DNA of 64,000 nt from Nocardia sp. BMG111209 (GCF_000381925.1 NZ_KB907309.1:620001-684000); one strand, 5' to 3'; shown: positions 49,242 to 58,855, numbered from the stretch's first letter. Numbers and translations: made by a program. Notes: a model not told the origin generated them from the sequence alone.

Positions 49242-51608
49242 TCAGCGCCGGTTCGACCTGGTCGGGTGCGGATGTCCGCCCTCGGGATCCACCACCCGCT
49301 CCAGCGCACTCAGATCGGCCTCGAGCGCGCGGAACATCAGATAGGCGGCCACGAACGCGGCGATGGCGCCGATGCACAGCACCCGCACCGAGACGATCAC
49401 GTGCGGAATGTCCTCCGGCGGTAGCAATGTCACGCCCGCCACGGCCAGCAGCGGCACCGAGGCGGCCACCGCGAGGTAGGCGGTGCAGCGGCGGCCGAGA
49501 CCGCGCAACTGGGCGGCGTCGGCGGCGTCGAGCTCGCCCTCGCGCAGGAACAGCGGATAGATGCAGCGCACCAGATAGAACACGACCGGGAAGAACGGGT
49601 AGGTCACCGCCATCGCCCCGCACACCAGCAGTGAGGCCAGGAAGTGCACCACCATCGGCGTGGTCACCTCGCCGGTGCTCACCTGCAACGCGATCGGGAA
49701 GGTGATCGCGGCGAGCGCCCACAGCGCGAAGACGATCAGCACCACCCGGTCGCCGAGCAGCAGCGCCTGCCAGCGGGCCCGATCCAGGGTGCGTTGATCG
49801 AAGGTCCGCCCGCGCCGCAACCCGCGCGGCACGATCAGCAGATGCCGGGACAGATAGACCAGGAGCGCGAAGCCGAGCGGGAAGAACACCACATTCACGA
49901 TGAAGGTGACGATCTCGAAGGCATGATGCGCGGGCTGGCTGAGCCGGTCCACGATCAGCGACCGGTTGTGCTGGATGTTGAACAGCGACGCCACCATGTT
50001 CGGTACCCCGATGGCCAGCACCATCAGCGGAATCATCCAGGCCCGCAACCGCATTCGCATACTGTCCGGCAGCGGGTCGACCAGTTCGCGGGCCCGCCGG
50101 TCCAGGCACAGCTGCAACTGGGCGGCCAGTTCCGAACCGCCGGCCCAGCGGCGCTCGCGATCCGGTTCCAGACAGGTCAGCAGCACTCTGCGCAGGGCCG
50201 CCGGGCAGTCGGCGGGCAGTTCCCGCAACGTGTCGGCGGCCACCCCCGCGCGGCGGCGGGCCAGCAGCGCGGCCAGCACGGTGGCGTCGCCGTGTTCCGT
50301 GCCGGTGGTGTCGTCGTCCGCGAAAGGCTTTGTGCCGGTGAGCAATTCCCACAGCACCACGCCGAGCGAGTACAGATCCGCGCGCGTGTCGAGATCCTCG
50401 GCGGTGCGTTCGTGCTCGGGATGACAGGCCTCCAGCTGCTCCGGAGACATGTACGACAGCGAACCACCGAAGTACGCAACGGGATTCGCGTCGGTCAGAT
50501 GCTTGCTGAAGCTGATGTTGAAGTCGGCGAGTTTCGGCACCGCCTCGGCGGTGAGCAGCACATTGGCCGGTTTGACGTCGCGGTGCAGCACCCCGTGCGC
50601 ATCGGCGTAGGCCAGCGCCTCGGCCAACCGGCAACCCAGCCAGGCCACCGTATCCGGCCAGGACAGCGCGGCGATCTCGGCCCGCACGCTGGAGTCGGTC
50701 GGGCGGATCTCACCCTTCTCCTCCATGGCCGCGTCGACCGCGTCCAGCAGCAGCTGCCCGCTGCGCTGGTCCGGCGGGGTGGCGCGCACCCAGCGCAGCA
50801 CGCTCAGCAGGGTGCCGCCGGGCAGGAACTGCATGTACAGCAACCGCAGCCGGCGCTCCCGGGACCCGGCCGTGATGCCGGGCCGATCCAGCAACCGCTG
50901 GTCGAAGACCCGCACGATGTAGTCGTGGTCCAGCTGCGCCAGCGTCTGCGGTTCGGAGCCGCGGTCGGCGGAGATCTTCACCGCGACCAACCGCTGCAGG
51001 GTGCGCTGCCGGGCCAGGAACACCCGGGCGAAGGCGCCGCTGCCGAGCATGGTCAGCAGATCGAAATCGTCGATGCTGTGGCCGATCTCGAGATCTCCCA
51101 GATCCTCCACCGGCGGCGCCCCGAGGTCGGTGGTGGTGCGGGTGGCGTCCCCGGACCAGCCGCCCGTCCGGGTCGCGGTCGCCGTGCCGATACCCGGCTG
51201 CTGGGTGCTCTGATCCGCGCCGTCGGCATTGAGCAGTTCCCGCAACTGCCCGGCCTGGGTGGGATATTCCCGCAGCCAGTCGCGCGGATCCACCCGCTCG
51301 CCGCTGTGCCGGAGGATCACGAACTCCTCGTAGACCAATCCGGCGGGTATCTCCTGCGGCGCCAATTCCGGGAATTCCGCGCAGTATTCGCGCAGCCGTT
51401 TGCGGGCCGGCGCGGACGACGTGGACACCGCGCGCAACCACCGATTACGCAGGTCGATCCGGATCAGATCGAGCAGCGCTCGCAATCGCAATGTCTGCGC
51501 GTCCGGCAGATAGTCGGAAATCTCCGGCGGACTGTCGTCCGACTCCCAGGCAGCGGCGAACGCAGCAACCGCTTTGAACTCGACCGGACCCGCCACACCA
51601 GCCATCAT
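49242..51608 (-). CDS. Ser/Thr protein kinase with six C-terminal membrane segments
   Basis: 788 residues from the ATG at 51608 (GGAG 6 nt upstream). An N-terminal soluble region (1-195) precedes the kinase domain: GSGAFARVFLARQ, VAVKI, HRDVKPANVLL with catalytic Asp344, and DFN (362-364) in place of DFG, then SYMSPEQ. After about 500 come six hydrophobic helices with charged loops. Unlike PknB-type kinases it has no PASTA sensor domain. Signal and substrates are unknown. The cyclase gene follows in the same direction. Confidence 0.88.
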   Translation of the reverse strand: MMAGVAGPVEFKAVAAFAAAWESDDSPPEISDYLPDAQTLRLRALLDLIRIDLRNRWLRAVSTSSAPARKRLREYCAEFPELAPQEIPAGLVYEEFVILRHSGERVDPRDWLREYPTQAGQLRELLNADGADQSTQQPGIGTATATRTGGWSGDATRTTTDLGAPPVEDLGDLEIGHSIDDFDLLTMLGSGAFARVFLARQRTLQRLVAVKISADRGSEPQTLAQLDHDYIVRVFDQRLLDRPGITAGSRERRLRLLYMQFLPGGTLLSVLRWVRATPPDQRSGQLLLDAVDAAMEEKGEIRPTDSSVRAEIAALSWPDTVAWLGCRLAEALAYADAHGVLHRDVKPANVLLTAEAVPKLADFNISFSKHLTDANPVAYFGGSLSYMSPEQLEACHPEHERTAEDLDTRADLYSLGVVLWELLTGTKPFADDDTTGTEHGDATVLAALLARRRAGVAADTLRELPADCPAALRRVLLTCLEPDRERRWAGGSELAAQLQLCLDRRARELVDPLPDSMRMRLRAWMIPLMVLAIGVPNMVASLFNIQHNRSLIVDRLSQPAHHAFEIVTFIVNVVFFPLGFALLVYLSRHLLIVPRGLRRGRTFDQRTLDRARWQALLLGDRVVLIVFALWALAAITFPIALQVSTGEVTTPMVVHFLASLLVCGAMAVTYPFFPVVFYLVRCIYPLFLREGELDAADAAQLRGLGRRCTAYLAVAASVPLLAVAGVTLLPPEDIPHVIVSVRVLCIGAIAAFVAAYLMFRALEADLSALERVVDPEGGHPHPTRSNRR

Positions 51609-51698
51609 CCCCTGCTCCGGCGGTGAGGGAATGATAATTTTCGCGGCAGCAGTGAGAAATACCCCATTTCGGCCACGACGCGAGGGGGTTGCAACGAT

Positions 51699-51818
51699 GC
51701 ACGAGGACACTACTGCGGCGGTGCCGCACGGGGTTACCGCGGCAGAACCGCGCGAAGTGAACGTCACAGGGCCCCACGACGTTACTGCGAGGACGCACGA
51801 AGCTGTTGTGCGGGCCAC
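51699..51818. repeat. Weak 24-bp-period repeat before the amidase gene
   Basis: The stretches from 51723 and 51771 match at about 15 of 20 bases 48 bp apart, with weaker units between and after. The frame in phase with the amidase reads octapeptide-like VPHGVTAA, EPREVNVT, GPHDVTAR, THEAVVRA. Same period as the array at 44926 but a different sequence. The space also holds the divergent promoters of the kinase and amidase. Confidence 0.4.
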
Positions 51819-51837
51819 AGCTGCCCAGGAGGTACCG

Positions 51838-53190
51838 ATGAGCGTGAACATTCCGGCCACGGCGACCGAGATCGCGGCGGAGGTCCGGGACGGCACGCTG
51901 CGGCCCGATCTGGTGGTGACGGCGGCGCTCGACCGGATCAGCGCCGCCGAGCCGGTGCTCGGCGCCTTCGCCGTGGTCCGCGCCGAGCGCGCCCTCGCGG
52001 AGGCCCGCGCCCTCGCCGACCGGCCCGATCTGGATGCCCTGCCCCTGGCCGGCGTGCCGATCGCGATCAAGAACAACATCGCGGTCGCCGGCGAGGTGAC
52101 CCGCGGCGGTTCCCGGGCCGGTGGTGACGACCCGGCGACCACCGACCATCCGGTGGTGGCCCGGCTGCGGGCCGCGGGCGCGGTGGTCGTCGGCCTGACC
52201 GAACTGCCCGAACTGGGCCTGTGGGGTGTCACCGATACGCCGGATCGAATCACCCGCTCGCCCTGGAACATCCGATACAGCGCCGGCGGGTCCTCCGGCG
52301 GGTCCGGGGCCGCGGTGGGCGCGGGCCTGGTCCCGGTGGCGCACGGCAACGACGGCCTGGGTTCGGTGCGCATCCCGGCGGCCTGCTGCGGCGTGGTGGG
52401 TGTCAAACCCGGACGCGATGTGGTGCCCGCCGAGGTCGGCGCCGATTCCTGGGGCGGGATGGTGGAGAACGGCGTCCTCGCCACGACGGTCGCGGATGCC
52501 GCACTGGTGCTCTCGGTGCTGGCCGGTCGCCCGGCGCTGGCCGATCCGGAACCTCCGCCGCCGCTGCGGATCGCGCTGGCCGCGGGTGCGCCGACACCGC
52601 CGGCACGGGTGGACCGGCACTGGGCCGACGCGGCCCGTACCGCCGCGCAGACCGCCGCCGCGGCCGGTCACAGCGTCACCGACGCCGTACTGCCGTATGG
52701 GGGCGGCACCAATGCCGTGATGCTGCGCTGGCTGGCCGGCGCCGCGCGCGACGCCGGGGAGCTGTCCCATCCGGACCGACTACAGAGACGCAGCCGGGTA
52801 CACGCCGCCCTGGGCCGAGCCGTGCTGCGTACCGGCCTGATCCGGCCCCGGCAGGTCGATCTGATCGAGACCCGTCTGCTGGACTTCTTCGAGAACCACG
52901 ACGTCGTGATCACTCCGACGCTGGCCCGGCCCGCACCGCGCGCGCAGGCCTGGCACACCCGCGGCTGGGTCGCCAACATGGCCGCGAACGTGCGCTTCGC
53001 ACCCTTCACACCACTGTGGAACCTGGTCGGCTGGCCCGCGCTGAGCCTGCCGATGGGCACCCATCCACGCACCGGCACCCCGCTGGCCGCTCAGCTCGCC
53101 GGTCCGCCCGGCAGCGAGGCGACCCTGCTCCGCCTGGCCGCCCAACTGGAAGCGGCACGACCCTGGCAGCGCGTGGCCCCGGTGCGGTGA
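51838..53190 (+). CDS. Amidase (amidase-signature family)
   Basis: 450 residues from the ATG at 51838, which has a perfect AGGAGG 5 nt upstream; in-frame ATG 51697 would add 47 repeat-like residues. The Ser-cisSer-Lys triad is visible: Lys in VPIAIKNNIAV, and the Gly/Ser-rich SAGGSSGGSGAAVGAG; GNDGLGSVRIPAACCGVVGVKP follows. It hydrolyses an amide; the substrate is unknown. The LysR regulator encoded just downstream on the other strand is a possible controller. Confidence 0.9.
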   Translation: MSVNIPATATEIAAEVRDGTLRPDLVVTAALDRISAAEPVLGAFAVVRAERALAEARALADRPDLDALPLAGVPIAIKNNIAVAGEVTRGGSRAGGDDPATTDHPVVARLRAAGAVVVGLTELPELGLWGVTDTPDRITRSPWNIRYSAGGSSGGSGAAVGAGLVPVAHGNDGLGSVRIPAACCGVVGVKPGRDVVPAEVGADSWGGMVENGVLATTVADAALVLSVLAGRPALADPEPPPPLRIALAAGAPTPPARVDRHWADAARTAAQTAAAAGHSVTDAVLPYGGGTNAVMLRWLAGAARDAGELSHPDRLQRRSRVHAALGRAVLRTGLIRPRQVDLIETRLLDFFENHDVVITPTLARPAPRAQAWHTRGWVANMAANVRFAPFTPLWNLVGWPALSLPMGTHPRTGTPLAAQLAGPPGSEATLLRLAAQLEAARPWQRVAPVR

Positions 53191-53196
53191 CGGCGG

Positions 53197-54081
53197 TCAG
53201 TCCTGCGGCTGCGCCGGAGTTCCGAAGCCGCCGGACAGCACCCGGTTGGCGAAGTCGAGAATGGTCGGCCGATCGTCGTCGGCCCGCCACGCCACGGCCA
53301 GCTCGCACGGCGGCAAGCCGCCGACCGGGCGGGCGGTCAGACCGGGCCAGCGGTACATCGGCACATTGCTCTCGGCCAGCAGACAGACGCCGAGCCCGAG
53401 GCTGACGGCCTCCAGCCGCTCCTCCGCGGTCGCGGCCTCGCCGCCGATCTTCGCCTGGCGGCCGTTGCGGCCGTCGTTGCCGAGCCAGAAGTCGCGGCCG
53501 GTACCGGCTTCCGGCGGCATGGCGACGAACGGTTCCCCGGCCAGGTCCGCGAACTCGATGACCTCACGGTCGGCGAGGGCGTGGTTCTCCGGTAACAGGA
53601 CCCAGCGCGTCTCCGACCGCAGCACCTGCCAGCGGTACCGGCTGGTATCGGGCACGGGCAGCCACATCAGCGCGAGATCGGCCTGGCGGCCGGACAATCC
53701 GCTGGACGGATCGGTCCAGGACGCCGAGTGCAACGCCAGCCGATGACCGCTGGCGCTCTCCAGATCGGCGATCAGGCCCCGGCCGATGGAACTCTGGATG
53801 CCGACCCGCAGCACCTCCCCGGCCTCCTGCAGGGCCACATTCGTGACCTCCCACAGTTCCAGGATCTTGCGGGCGCCCTCGAGCAGTTCCTTCCCGGCGA
53901 CGGTCAGCGCGACACTGCGCTGGTTCCGGTCGAACAGGACGACGTCGAGTTGCCGTTCGAGCTGGCGAATCTGTCGCGACAGCGTCGGCTGCGCGATGTG
54001 CAGCCGTTGGGCGGCATTGGTGAAGTGAAGTTCCTCAGCGACCGCGACGAAATACCGCAAGTCGCGCAAATGCGGGTCCAT
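53197..54081 (-). CDS. LysR-family transcriptional regulator
   Basis: 294 residues. N-terminal winged HTH (MDPHLRDLRYFVAVAEELHFTNAAQRLHIAQPTLSRQIRQLE region, 1-65) and a periplasmic-binding-protein-like effector domain. It resembles the BenM/CatR-like subgroup that regulates catabolic genes. It ends 7 bp from the amidase stop (convergent), and the 561 bp upstream hold no clear gene, so its target may be the amidase or itself. Confidence 0.9.
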   Translation of the reverse strand: MDPHLRDLRYFVAVAEELHFTNAAQRLHIAQPTLSRQIRQLERQLDVVLFDRNQRSVALTVAGKELLEGARKILELWEVTNVALQEAGEVLRVGIQSSIGRGLIADLESASGHRLALHSASWTDPSSGLSGRQADLALMWLPVPDTSRYRWQVLRSETRWVLLPENHALADREVIEFADLAGEPFVAMPPEAGTGRDFWLGNDGRNGRQAKIGGEAATAEERLEAVSLGLGVCLLAESNVPMYRWPGLTARPVGGLPPCELAVAWRADDDRPTILDFANRVLSGGFGTPAQPQD

Positions 54082-54642
54082 AGCCCCTTGCTATCAGAAT
54101 CGGTAAGGAAAATCCAGCCATATCAGACCCTTCACTGAGTGATTAGGCGCTGAAACAGCCGTCAGGTTTGTTACTGACAGCATATGGCCCAGACAAACCG
54201 GACGCACAGCCACCTCGGCAAACTTCTGGGAAACTCTCCCCGCGCCAACCCATCCCCCACCGACCGGTCATCCGACCAGGTGAAACGACCCCGGAAACGA
54301 TCCACCCCGCCGATGCGGCACGACGCGACCGGCCCGGATCGCCACCCAGCAACAAAGGCCCGAATCGGGCTCCCGAGCCAGACCCCTAAACGGTGATTTC
54401 CGTCACTTTCCGGCGAGTCGGCCCACGACACACGCGGTCACCGAGACGAGCCAGGAGACCGGGCCACCCCTGCCCCGACAGCACCCGACCGGCCGGACGC
54501 ACCGCGACCGGACGATCGGAATCAGGGTCACGCACCGCGGCGGTCGCCGCAACTCGAGCAATCCGGAAAGGCGCGGCCACCACCGCGTGCGGCCGATCGG
54601 ACCGGTCGCGTGTGGTCGGTGGGACCGGCCGCGTGCGGCCGA
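54082..54642. other. 561-bp region without a supported gene
   Basis: Between the divergently placed LysR start and the hpt stop. Near its left end CTATCAGAATCGGTAAG (54091-54107) is a loose palindrome with T-N12-A, a possible LysR-type site. Small open frames (for example 54184-54396) lack a ribosome site and look random. At the right end lie 23-bp repeats. Confidence 0.5.
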
Positions 54643-54647
54643 TCAGA
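54580..54647. repeat. Three 22-23-bp degenerate repeats at the hpt 3' end
   Basis: Units at 54580, 54602 and 54625; the last reads CCGGCCGCGTGCGGCCGATC and runs into the hpt stop codon. Each has a GGCCG-CGTG-CGGCC-like self-complementary core, so the array may act as the hpt terminator. Confidence 0.5.
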
Positions 54648-55197
54648 CCGAGTAGACCTTGGGGTCGAGGGTGCCGATGTACGGCAGATCCCGATAACGC
54701 TCCGCGTAGTCCAGGCCGTAGCCGACCACGAATTCGTTCGGGATGTCGAAGCCGACGTGCGCGACCTCCACCTGGGTGCGCAGCGCATCCGGCTTGCGGA
54801 GCAGCGTCACCACCTCGAGCGAGGCCGGGTTGCGGGTGGACAGATTGCGCTTGAGCCAGGACAGCGTGAGCCCGGAGTCGATGATGTCCTCGACGATCAG
54901 CACGTTGCGGCCGGCGATGTCCTTGTCCAGGTCCTTGAGGATCCGCACGACGCCGGAGGACGAGGTGGAGGAGCCGTACGACGACACCGCCATGAACTCC
55001 AGCTGCGTGGGGATCGGCAGCGCCTGGGCCAGATCGGTCATGAAGAAGATCGCGCCCTTGAGGACGCCCACCAGCAGGAGATCGCCCTCGGGTGCGTCGG
55101 CCGCATATCGCTTCGCGATCAGTTCGGCCAGCTCGTCGACCTTCGCCTTGATCTGCTCCTCGGTGATGAGCACCGACGCGATGTCGTCCCCGTACAC
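54643..55197 (-). CDS. hpt: Hypoxanthine-guanine phosphoribosyltransferase
   Basis: 184 residues. The PRPP-binding motif [31 protein letters not shown] and the base-binding FVVGYGLDY are intact. It salvages hypoxanthine and guanine to IMP and GMP. GTG start. It follows tilS by 16 bp in a tilS-hpt operon, as in M. tuberculosis (Rv3625c mesJ, Rv3624c hpt). Confidence 0.95.
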   Translation of the reverse strand: MYGDDIASVLITEEQIKAKVDELAELIAKRYAADAPEGDLLLVGVLKGAIFFMTDLAQALPIPTQLEFMAVSSYGSSTSSSGVVRILKDLDKDIAGRNVLIVEDIIDSGLTLSWLKRNLSTRNPASLEVVTLLRKPDALRTQVEVAHVGFDIPNEFVVGYGLDYAERYRDLPYIGTLDPKVYSV

Positions 55198-55213
55198 GTG
55201 CGCTGGTTTCCCT

Positions 55214-56200
55214 TCAGTGATGTCGGCCCCCGGTGAGCGCCATCAAGGTCAGCCTGCCATGTTCGCGCGCGGCAACCAACCTCGTCCCGTCCGCACCTCC
55301 GCCGATCGCGACGCCGCCCTGCCCGTGCCAATCCGTGACCAGTGCGTCGACCGCCCGTAAATGCTTGTCCGTCAACGCTTTCGCACCACCGTCGAGCAGC
55401 CAGGCCCGCACCGCCCGGCGCCGGACGGCCACCGGGGCAGTGGCGAGTGTCTCGATCTTCAGTGTCGCACCATCACCGGCGGCCACAAGCAACTTTCCGG
55501 CAAGTTCGTCGAGGACCACACCGTCGGCGCGCAGCTGTTCGGCGGTGCGGGCCAGCGCCGCGGCCACGCCGCCGCCGAGCACCTCCTCCAGCAGCGGCAG
55601 CACCTCGGTGCGCAGCCGCACCCGGGTGAATTCGGGGGAACTGTTGTGCGGATCCTCGTGCGGCCGCAACCCCAGATCGGCGCACAACTGCCGGGTGATA
55701 TCGCGCCGCACACCGAGCAGCGGCCGGCCCCAAGGCGCGGCATAGGGCGCCATCCCCTGCACCGAGCGCGGACCCGAGCCGCGCGCGAGGCCGAGCAGCA
55801 CGGTCTCGGCCTGATCGTCGAGGGTGTGGCCGAGCAGCACCGGCAGCCCGTCGCGGGCGTCGTCCAGGGCGGCGTAGCGCGCCCGCCGGGCCGCGGCCTC
55901 GAGCCCGCCGCCACCGGTCACGGTCACGGTCAGTACGCGGGCGGTGCGGCAGCCCAGCGCCAGTGCGGCGGCCGCCGCCTCCGCCGCCACCGCGCCGGAA
56001 CCGGATTGCAGGCCGTGGTCGACGATCAGGGCGTCGACCACCTCCGCCTCGACCACCGCGGCGGCGGTCAGCGCCAGGGAATCCGCGCCGCCGGACAGCC
56101 CGACCGCGACCACGCCGGTCGGCGCGTAGCGGGACAGCCAGTCCCGCACCGCATGCCGCAGTTGCAGCGCCGCCGCGGTCTCCGGCAGTCGGGCCGGCAC
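55214..56200 (-). CDS. tilS: tRNA(Ile)-lysidine synthase
   Basis: 328 residues, PP-loop ATPase with SGGADS at 36-41 and the [19 protein letters not shown] segment. It converts the wobble C of the CAU-anticodon tRNA-Ile to lysidine, so it reads AUA. The C-terminal domain is short, as usual in actinobacteria. The GTG start lies 1 bp after the stop of the metalloprotease gene, implying coupling. Confidence 0.94.
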   Translation of the reverse strand: MPARLPETAAALQLRHAVRDWLSRYAPTGVVAVGLSGGADSLALTAAAVVEAEVVDALIVDHGLQSGSGAVAAEAAAAALALGCRTARVLTVTVTGGGGLEAAARRARYAALDDARDGLPVLLGHTLDDQAETVLLGLARGSGPRSVQGMAPYAAPWGRPLLGVRRDITRQLCADLGLRPHEDPHNSSPEFTRVRLRTEVLPLLEEVLGGGVAAALARTAEQLRADGVVLDELAGKLLVAAGDGATLKIETLATAPVAVRRRAVRAWLLDGGAKALTDKHLRAVDALVTDWHGQGGVAIGGGADGTRLVAAREHGRLTLMALTGGRHH

Positions 56201-56201
56201 G

Positions 56202-57362
56202 TCAGCCGAGTACGCGGGCGATCCAGCGCCCCGGTTCGGGGATCTCGTCGGGCCGCGGCAGGGTCTCGGAATCGGTCCACACGGTGTTGAACCGCGCCAT
56301 CCCCACCTTGCCGACGACCTCGTCGACGAACGCCTTGCCGCGCACGTACTGCGCCACCTTCGCGTCCACGCCGAGCAGGGCGCGCAACAGCCGCTGCACC
56401 GGATTCACCGGGCGGCGGCGGCGTTCGTCGAAGGCCCGGCGGATCTGCGTGACCGACGGCACCACGGCCGGGCCGACGGCATCCATCACGTGGTCGGCGT
56501 GGCCCTCCAGCAGAGTGCCGAGCATCAGCAGCCGGTCCAGGGCCTCGCGCTGGGCGGGCGCCTGGGTGGCGCGCAACAGCCCGAGCACGCCGCGATCGGC
56601 CGGATCGCCGGCCGGCAGCGCGTCGGTACGCTGCCGCCGCTCGCGGACGGCGCTCATCAGCCGCGACAGCATCTCGTCGAACGATTCGTCGCCGACATCG
56701 CCGAGGACGGACACGTTCTGCCGCATGTATTCGCCGAGCCAGGGCGCCGAGGAGAACTGCACCCGATGGGTCACCTCGTGCAGGCAGACCCACAGCCGGA
56801 AATCGCCGGGGTGCACGCCGAGCACGCGCTCCACCGCCACGATGTTGGGCGCGACCAGCAGCAGCATGCCGTCCTCGCCGGTGAACGGGTCGTACTGGCC
56901 GAGGATCGCCGTGGACAGGAAGGCCAGCATCGCGCCCACCTGGACGCCCGCCGGCTTACCCGCCAACCGGCTCCGGATCGACTCGTGCTCGGCCGGGTGC
57001 CCGGCCTCGCCGGTGAGCTGTGCCATGGAGGCGGCGGCCGCATCGATCCAGCCGGGCCGGTCCACGATCCGGGCCGCCGGCACCGGGCGATCGTCGATCA
57101 GGCCGGACACCTCGCGCACCGGGCCCTCGGCGCGCACCGAGGCGGCGGCGAGCTCGTCGACCACCTGTTCCGCGGAGAATCGCGTGACCCGCGGCCCGGC
57201 CGGTACCAGCGCGGCGCCGGTGCGCGCGGCCAGCTGCCAGTCGACCGTGCCGGCCAGCGGCGTCCTGGGCCTGCGGATCAACTCACCGGACTCGACGTCG
57301 ACCAGTACCTGCTCCGAGGGAGCGGGCCGGTCGGCTCGGGCATCGTGGTCAGGTCCGGTCAT
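56202..57362 (-). CDS. Zinc-dependent metalloprotease, DUF2342 family
   Basis: 386 residues. The zinc motif HEVTH (195-199) sits in CLHEVTHRVQFSSAPWL, with a downstream Glu-rich region. This actinobacterial family (Rv3626c-like, coenzyme F420 biosynthesis-associated in some annotations) sits invariably between dacB and tilS; the substrate is unknown. No signal peptide or membrane segment was seen, so it is probably cytosolic. Confidence 0.88.
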   Translation of the reverse strand: MTGPDHDARADRPAPSEQVLVDVESGELIRRPRTPLAGTVDWQLAARTGAALVPAGPRVTRFSAEQVVDELAAASVRAEGPVREVSGLIDDRPVPAARIVDRPGWIDAAAASMAQLTGEAGHPAEHESIRSRLAGKPAGVQVGAMLAFLSTAILGQYDPFTGEDGMLLLVAPNIVAVERVLGVHPGDFRLWVCLHEVTHRVQFSSAPWLGEYMRQNVSVLGDVGDESFDEMLSRLMSAVRERRQRTDALPAGDPADRGVLGLLRATQAPAQREALDRLLMLGTLLEGHADHVMDAVGPAVVPSVTQIRRAFDERRRRPVNPVQRLLRALLGVDAKVAQYVRGKAFVDEVVGKVGMARFNTVWTDSETLPRPDEIPEPGRWIARVLG

Positions 57363-57376
57363 GGTTCACCCACCCG

Positions 57377-58825
57377 TCAGGAGCATCCGCAGTTGCGGAG
57401 CGTGGCAGCGATGGCATCCAGGGCCGGCCGGCTCGCTTCCGGCGGCCGGTCGTTCGACATCAACGCGAAGGTCAGCACCCGGCCATCACTGTCGAGGACA
57501 TACCCTGCCAACGCGCTGGATACCGACAGAGTTCCGGTCTTCGCGCGGACCCAGCCCGCCGCACCGTGGTCCTTGGTGGTGAACCGATCGGCCAGCGATC
57601 CGGTCGCCCCGGCCACCGGCAGGTAGTCCAGCAGCGGGGCCAACGGCGACGACGGTGCGGAGGTGTTCGAGGCGGCGGTGGTCGCCACCCCGGACTGTGG
57701 CCCGGCCGCCTCGGCGAGGATCCGGTCCAGCAGCCGCGGCGGCACCCGGTCCTCGGTGGACAGGCCGCTCGCGTCGAGCAGGGTGAGGCCGGTGGTGTCG
57801 AACCCGGCCGCGGCGAGCGCGGTGGCGGTGGCGGTGGCCGCCCCGGCGAACGACGCCTCGCCACCCCCGGCGGCCGCGATCTCGCGGGCGATCGCCTCGG
57901 CGAGGACGTCGTCGGAATGGACCATCATGTCCCGCAACCGATCCCGCAGGGATGCGGACTGCACGTGCGCGATCTCGGTCGCCTGCGCCGGCGCCTTGTC
58001 CACTCGCACCCTGACCGGATCCAGGCCGAGGTCGGCCGCCAGCCGCCGACCGGCGTCCAGTGCCGGGGTCGCCGAGCGCGGCGAGTACTCCACGAGCGGA
58101 TCCAGCCGGCCGCCGTCGATCATCACCGGCTCGATCGGCGCCCAGGAACCGCCGGCGATATCGGCCGGATCCCAACCGGCCGGCGCGGTCGGCCCCGGAT
58201 ACGCGGAGACGTCGACCGCGACCGTGTCGAATTTGCGGCCGGCGGCGCGGATCTGGCTCACCAGATCGGCCAGCCGCGGCCCGTTCGGGTAGTAGCCCTT
58301 ACCGTCGGCCTGAGCGGTCAGCGTCGGGTCGCCGCCGCCGACCAGTACCAGTTCGGTGGGATCGGCGCCGGTCACGACCTTGGTGGTGAGCCGGTGGTCG
58401 GGCGGCAGCATCAGCAGCGCGGCCGCCGTGGTCAGCACCTTCGCGGTGGACGCGGGCACCATCGGCTTGTCCGGATCGGTACTCCACAGCACGGTCCGGG
58501 TGTCGGCATCGGTCACCGAGGCGCTGAACGCGCCGAGGTCCGGGGCGCCGGCCACCTTCGCCAGCGCCGCCGACAGACCCTGGACGCTCGGCGAGGTCGC
58601 CGCCGGTGGCGCGGCCGTCACCTGGGGGAACGGTTTCACCGGCGCCGGCGGAGCTGATACCGTCAACCCGCCGTGACGGAACTCCTCGGTCCACGGCTTC
58701 AGAATCACGAGCACCGCGCCGATGGCGATCACGACGACGAGCACACCGGCGGATACCGCGATCCAGATCGTCCGGCGCCGGCGAGCAGCCAGATTGCCGA
58801 TGTTCTTCCTGCTCCGACCTACCAC
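57377..58825 (-). CDS. dacB: D-alanyl-D-alanine carboxypeptidase/endopeptidase (PBP4, DacB)
   Basis: 482 residues. One N-terminal membrane anchor (about 19-43) and a Pro-rich linker precede a class C PBP domain: SxxK is Ser126-Thr-Ala-Lys129, KTG is in RAKTGTLSVSS, and the usual SxN appears as Ser304-Asp-Asp306. It trims or cleaves peptidoglycan peptides outside the membrane. Divergent from ppa, as Rv3627c is in M. tuberculosis. A 16-bp motif shared with the lpqE-carD region lies just upstream. Confidence 0.92.
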   Translation of the reverse strand: MVGRSRKNIGNLAARRRRTIWIAVSAGVLVVVIAIGAVLVILKPWTEEFRHGGLTVSAPPAPVKPFPQVTAAPPAATSPSVQGLSAALAKVAGAPDLGAFSASVTDADTRTVLWSTDPDKPMVPASTAKVLTTAAALLMLPPDHRLTTKVVTGADPTELVLVGGGDPTLTAQADGKGYYPNGPRLADLVSQIRAAGRKFDTVAVDVSAYPGPTAPAGWDPADIAGGSWAPIEPVMIDGGRLDPLVEYSPRSATPALDAGRRLAADLGLDPVRVRVDKAPAQATEIAHVQSASLRDRLRDMMVHSDDVLAEAIAREIAAAGGGEASFAGAATATATALAAAGFDTTGLTLLDASGLSTEDRVPPRLLDRILAEAAGPQSGVATTAASNTSAPSSPLAPLLDYLPVAGATGSLADRFTTKDHGAAGWVRAKTGTLSVSSALAGYVLDSDGRVLTFALMSNDRPPEASRPALDAIAATLRNCGCS

Positions 58826-58839
58826 GTGACCGCCGTCTC

Positions 58840-58855
58840 CCTACTCGCCCGTAAC
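58840..58855. promoter_or_regulatory. 16-bp motif CCTACTCGCCCGTAAC upstream of dacB
   Basis: Identical to 11130-11145. Ends 15 nt upstream of the dacB start; the reverse complement GTTACGGGCGAGTAGG is loosely palindromic (GTTAC...GTAG). Possible operator. Confidence 0.4.

Noticed and set aside
54184..54396. A 70-codon open frame in the 561-bp gap
   Set aside because: No ribosome site, Pro/Arg-rich composition typical of non-coding GC-rich frames, no recognisable domain.
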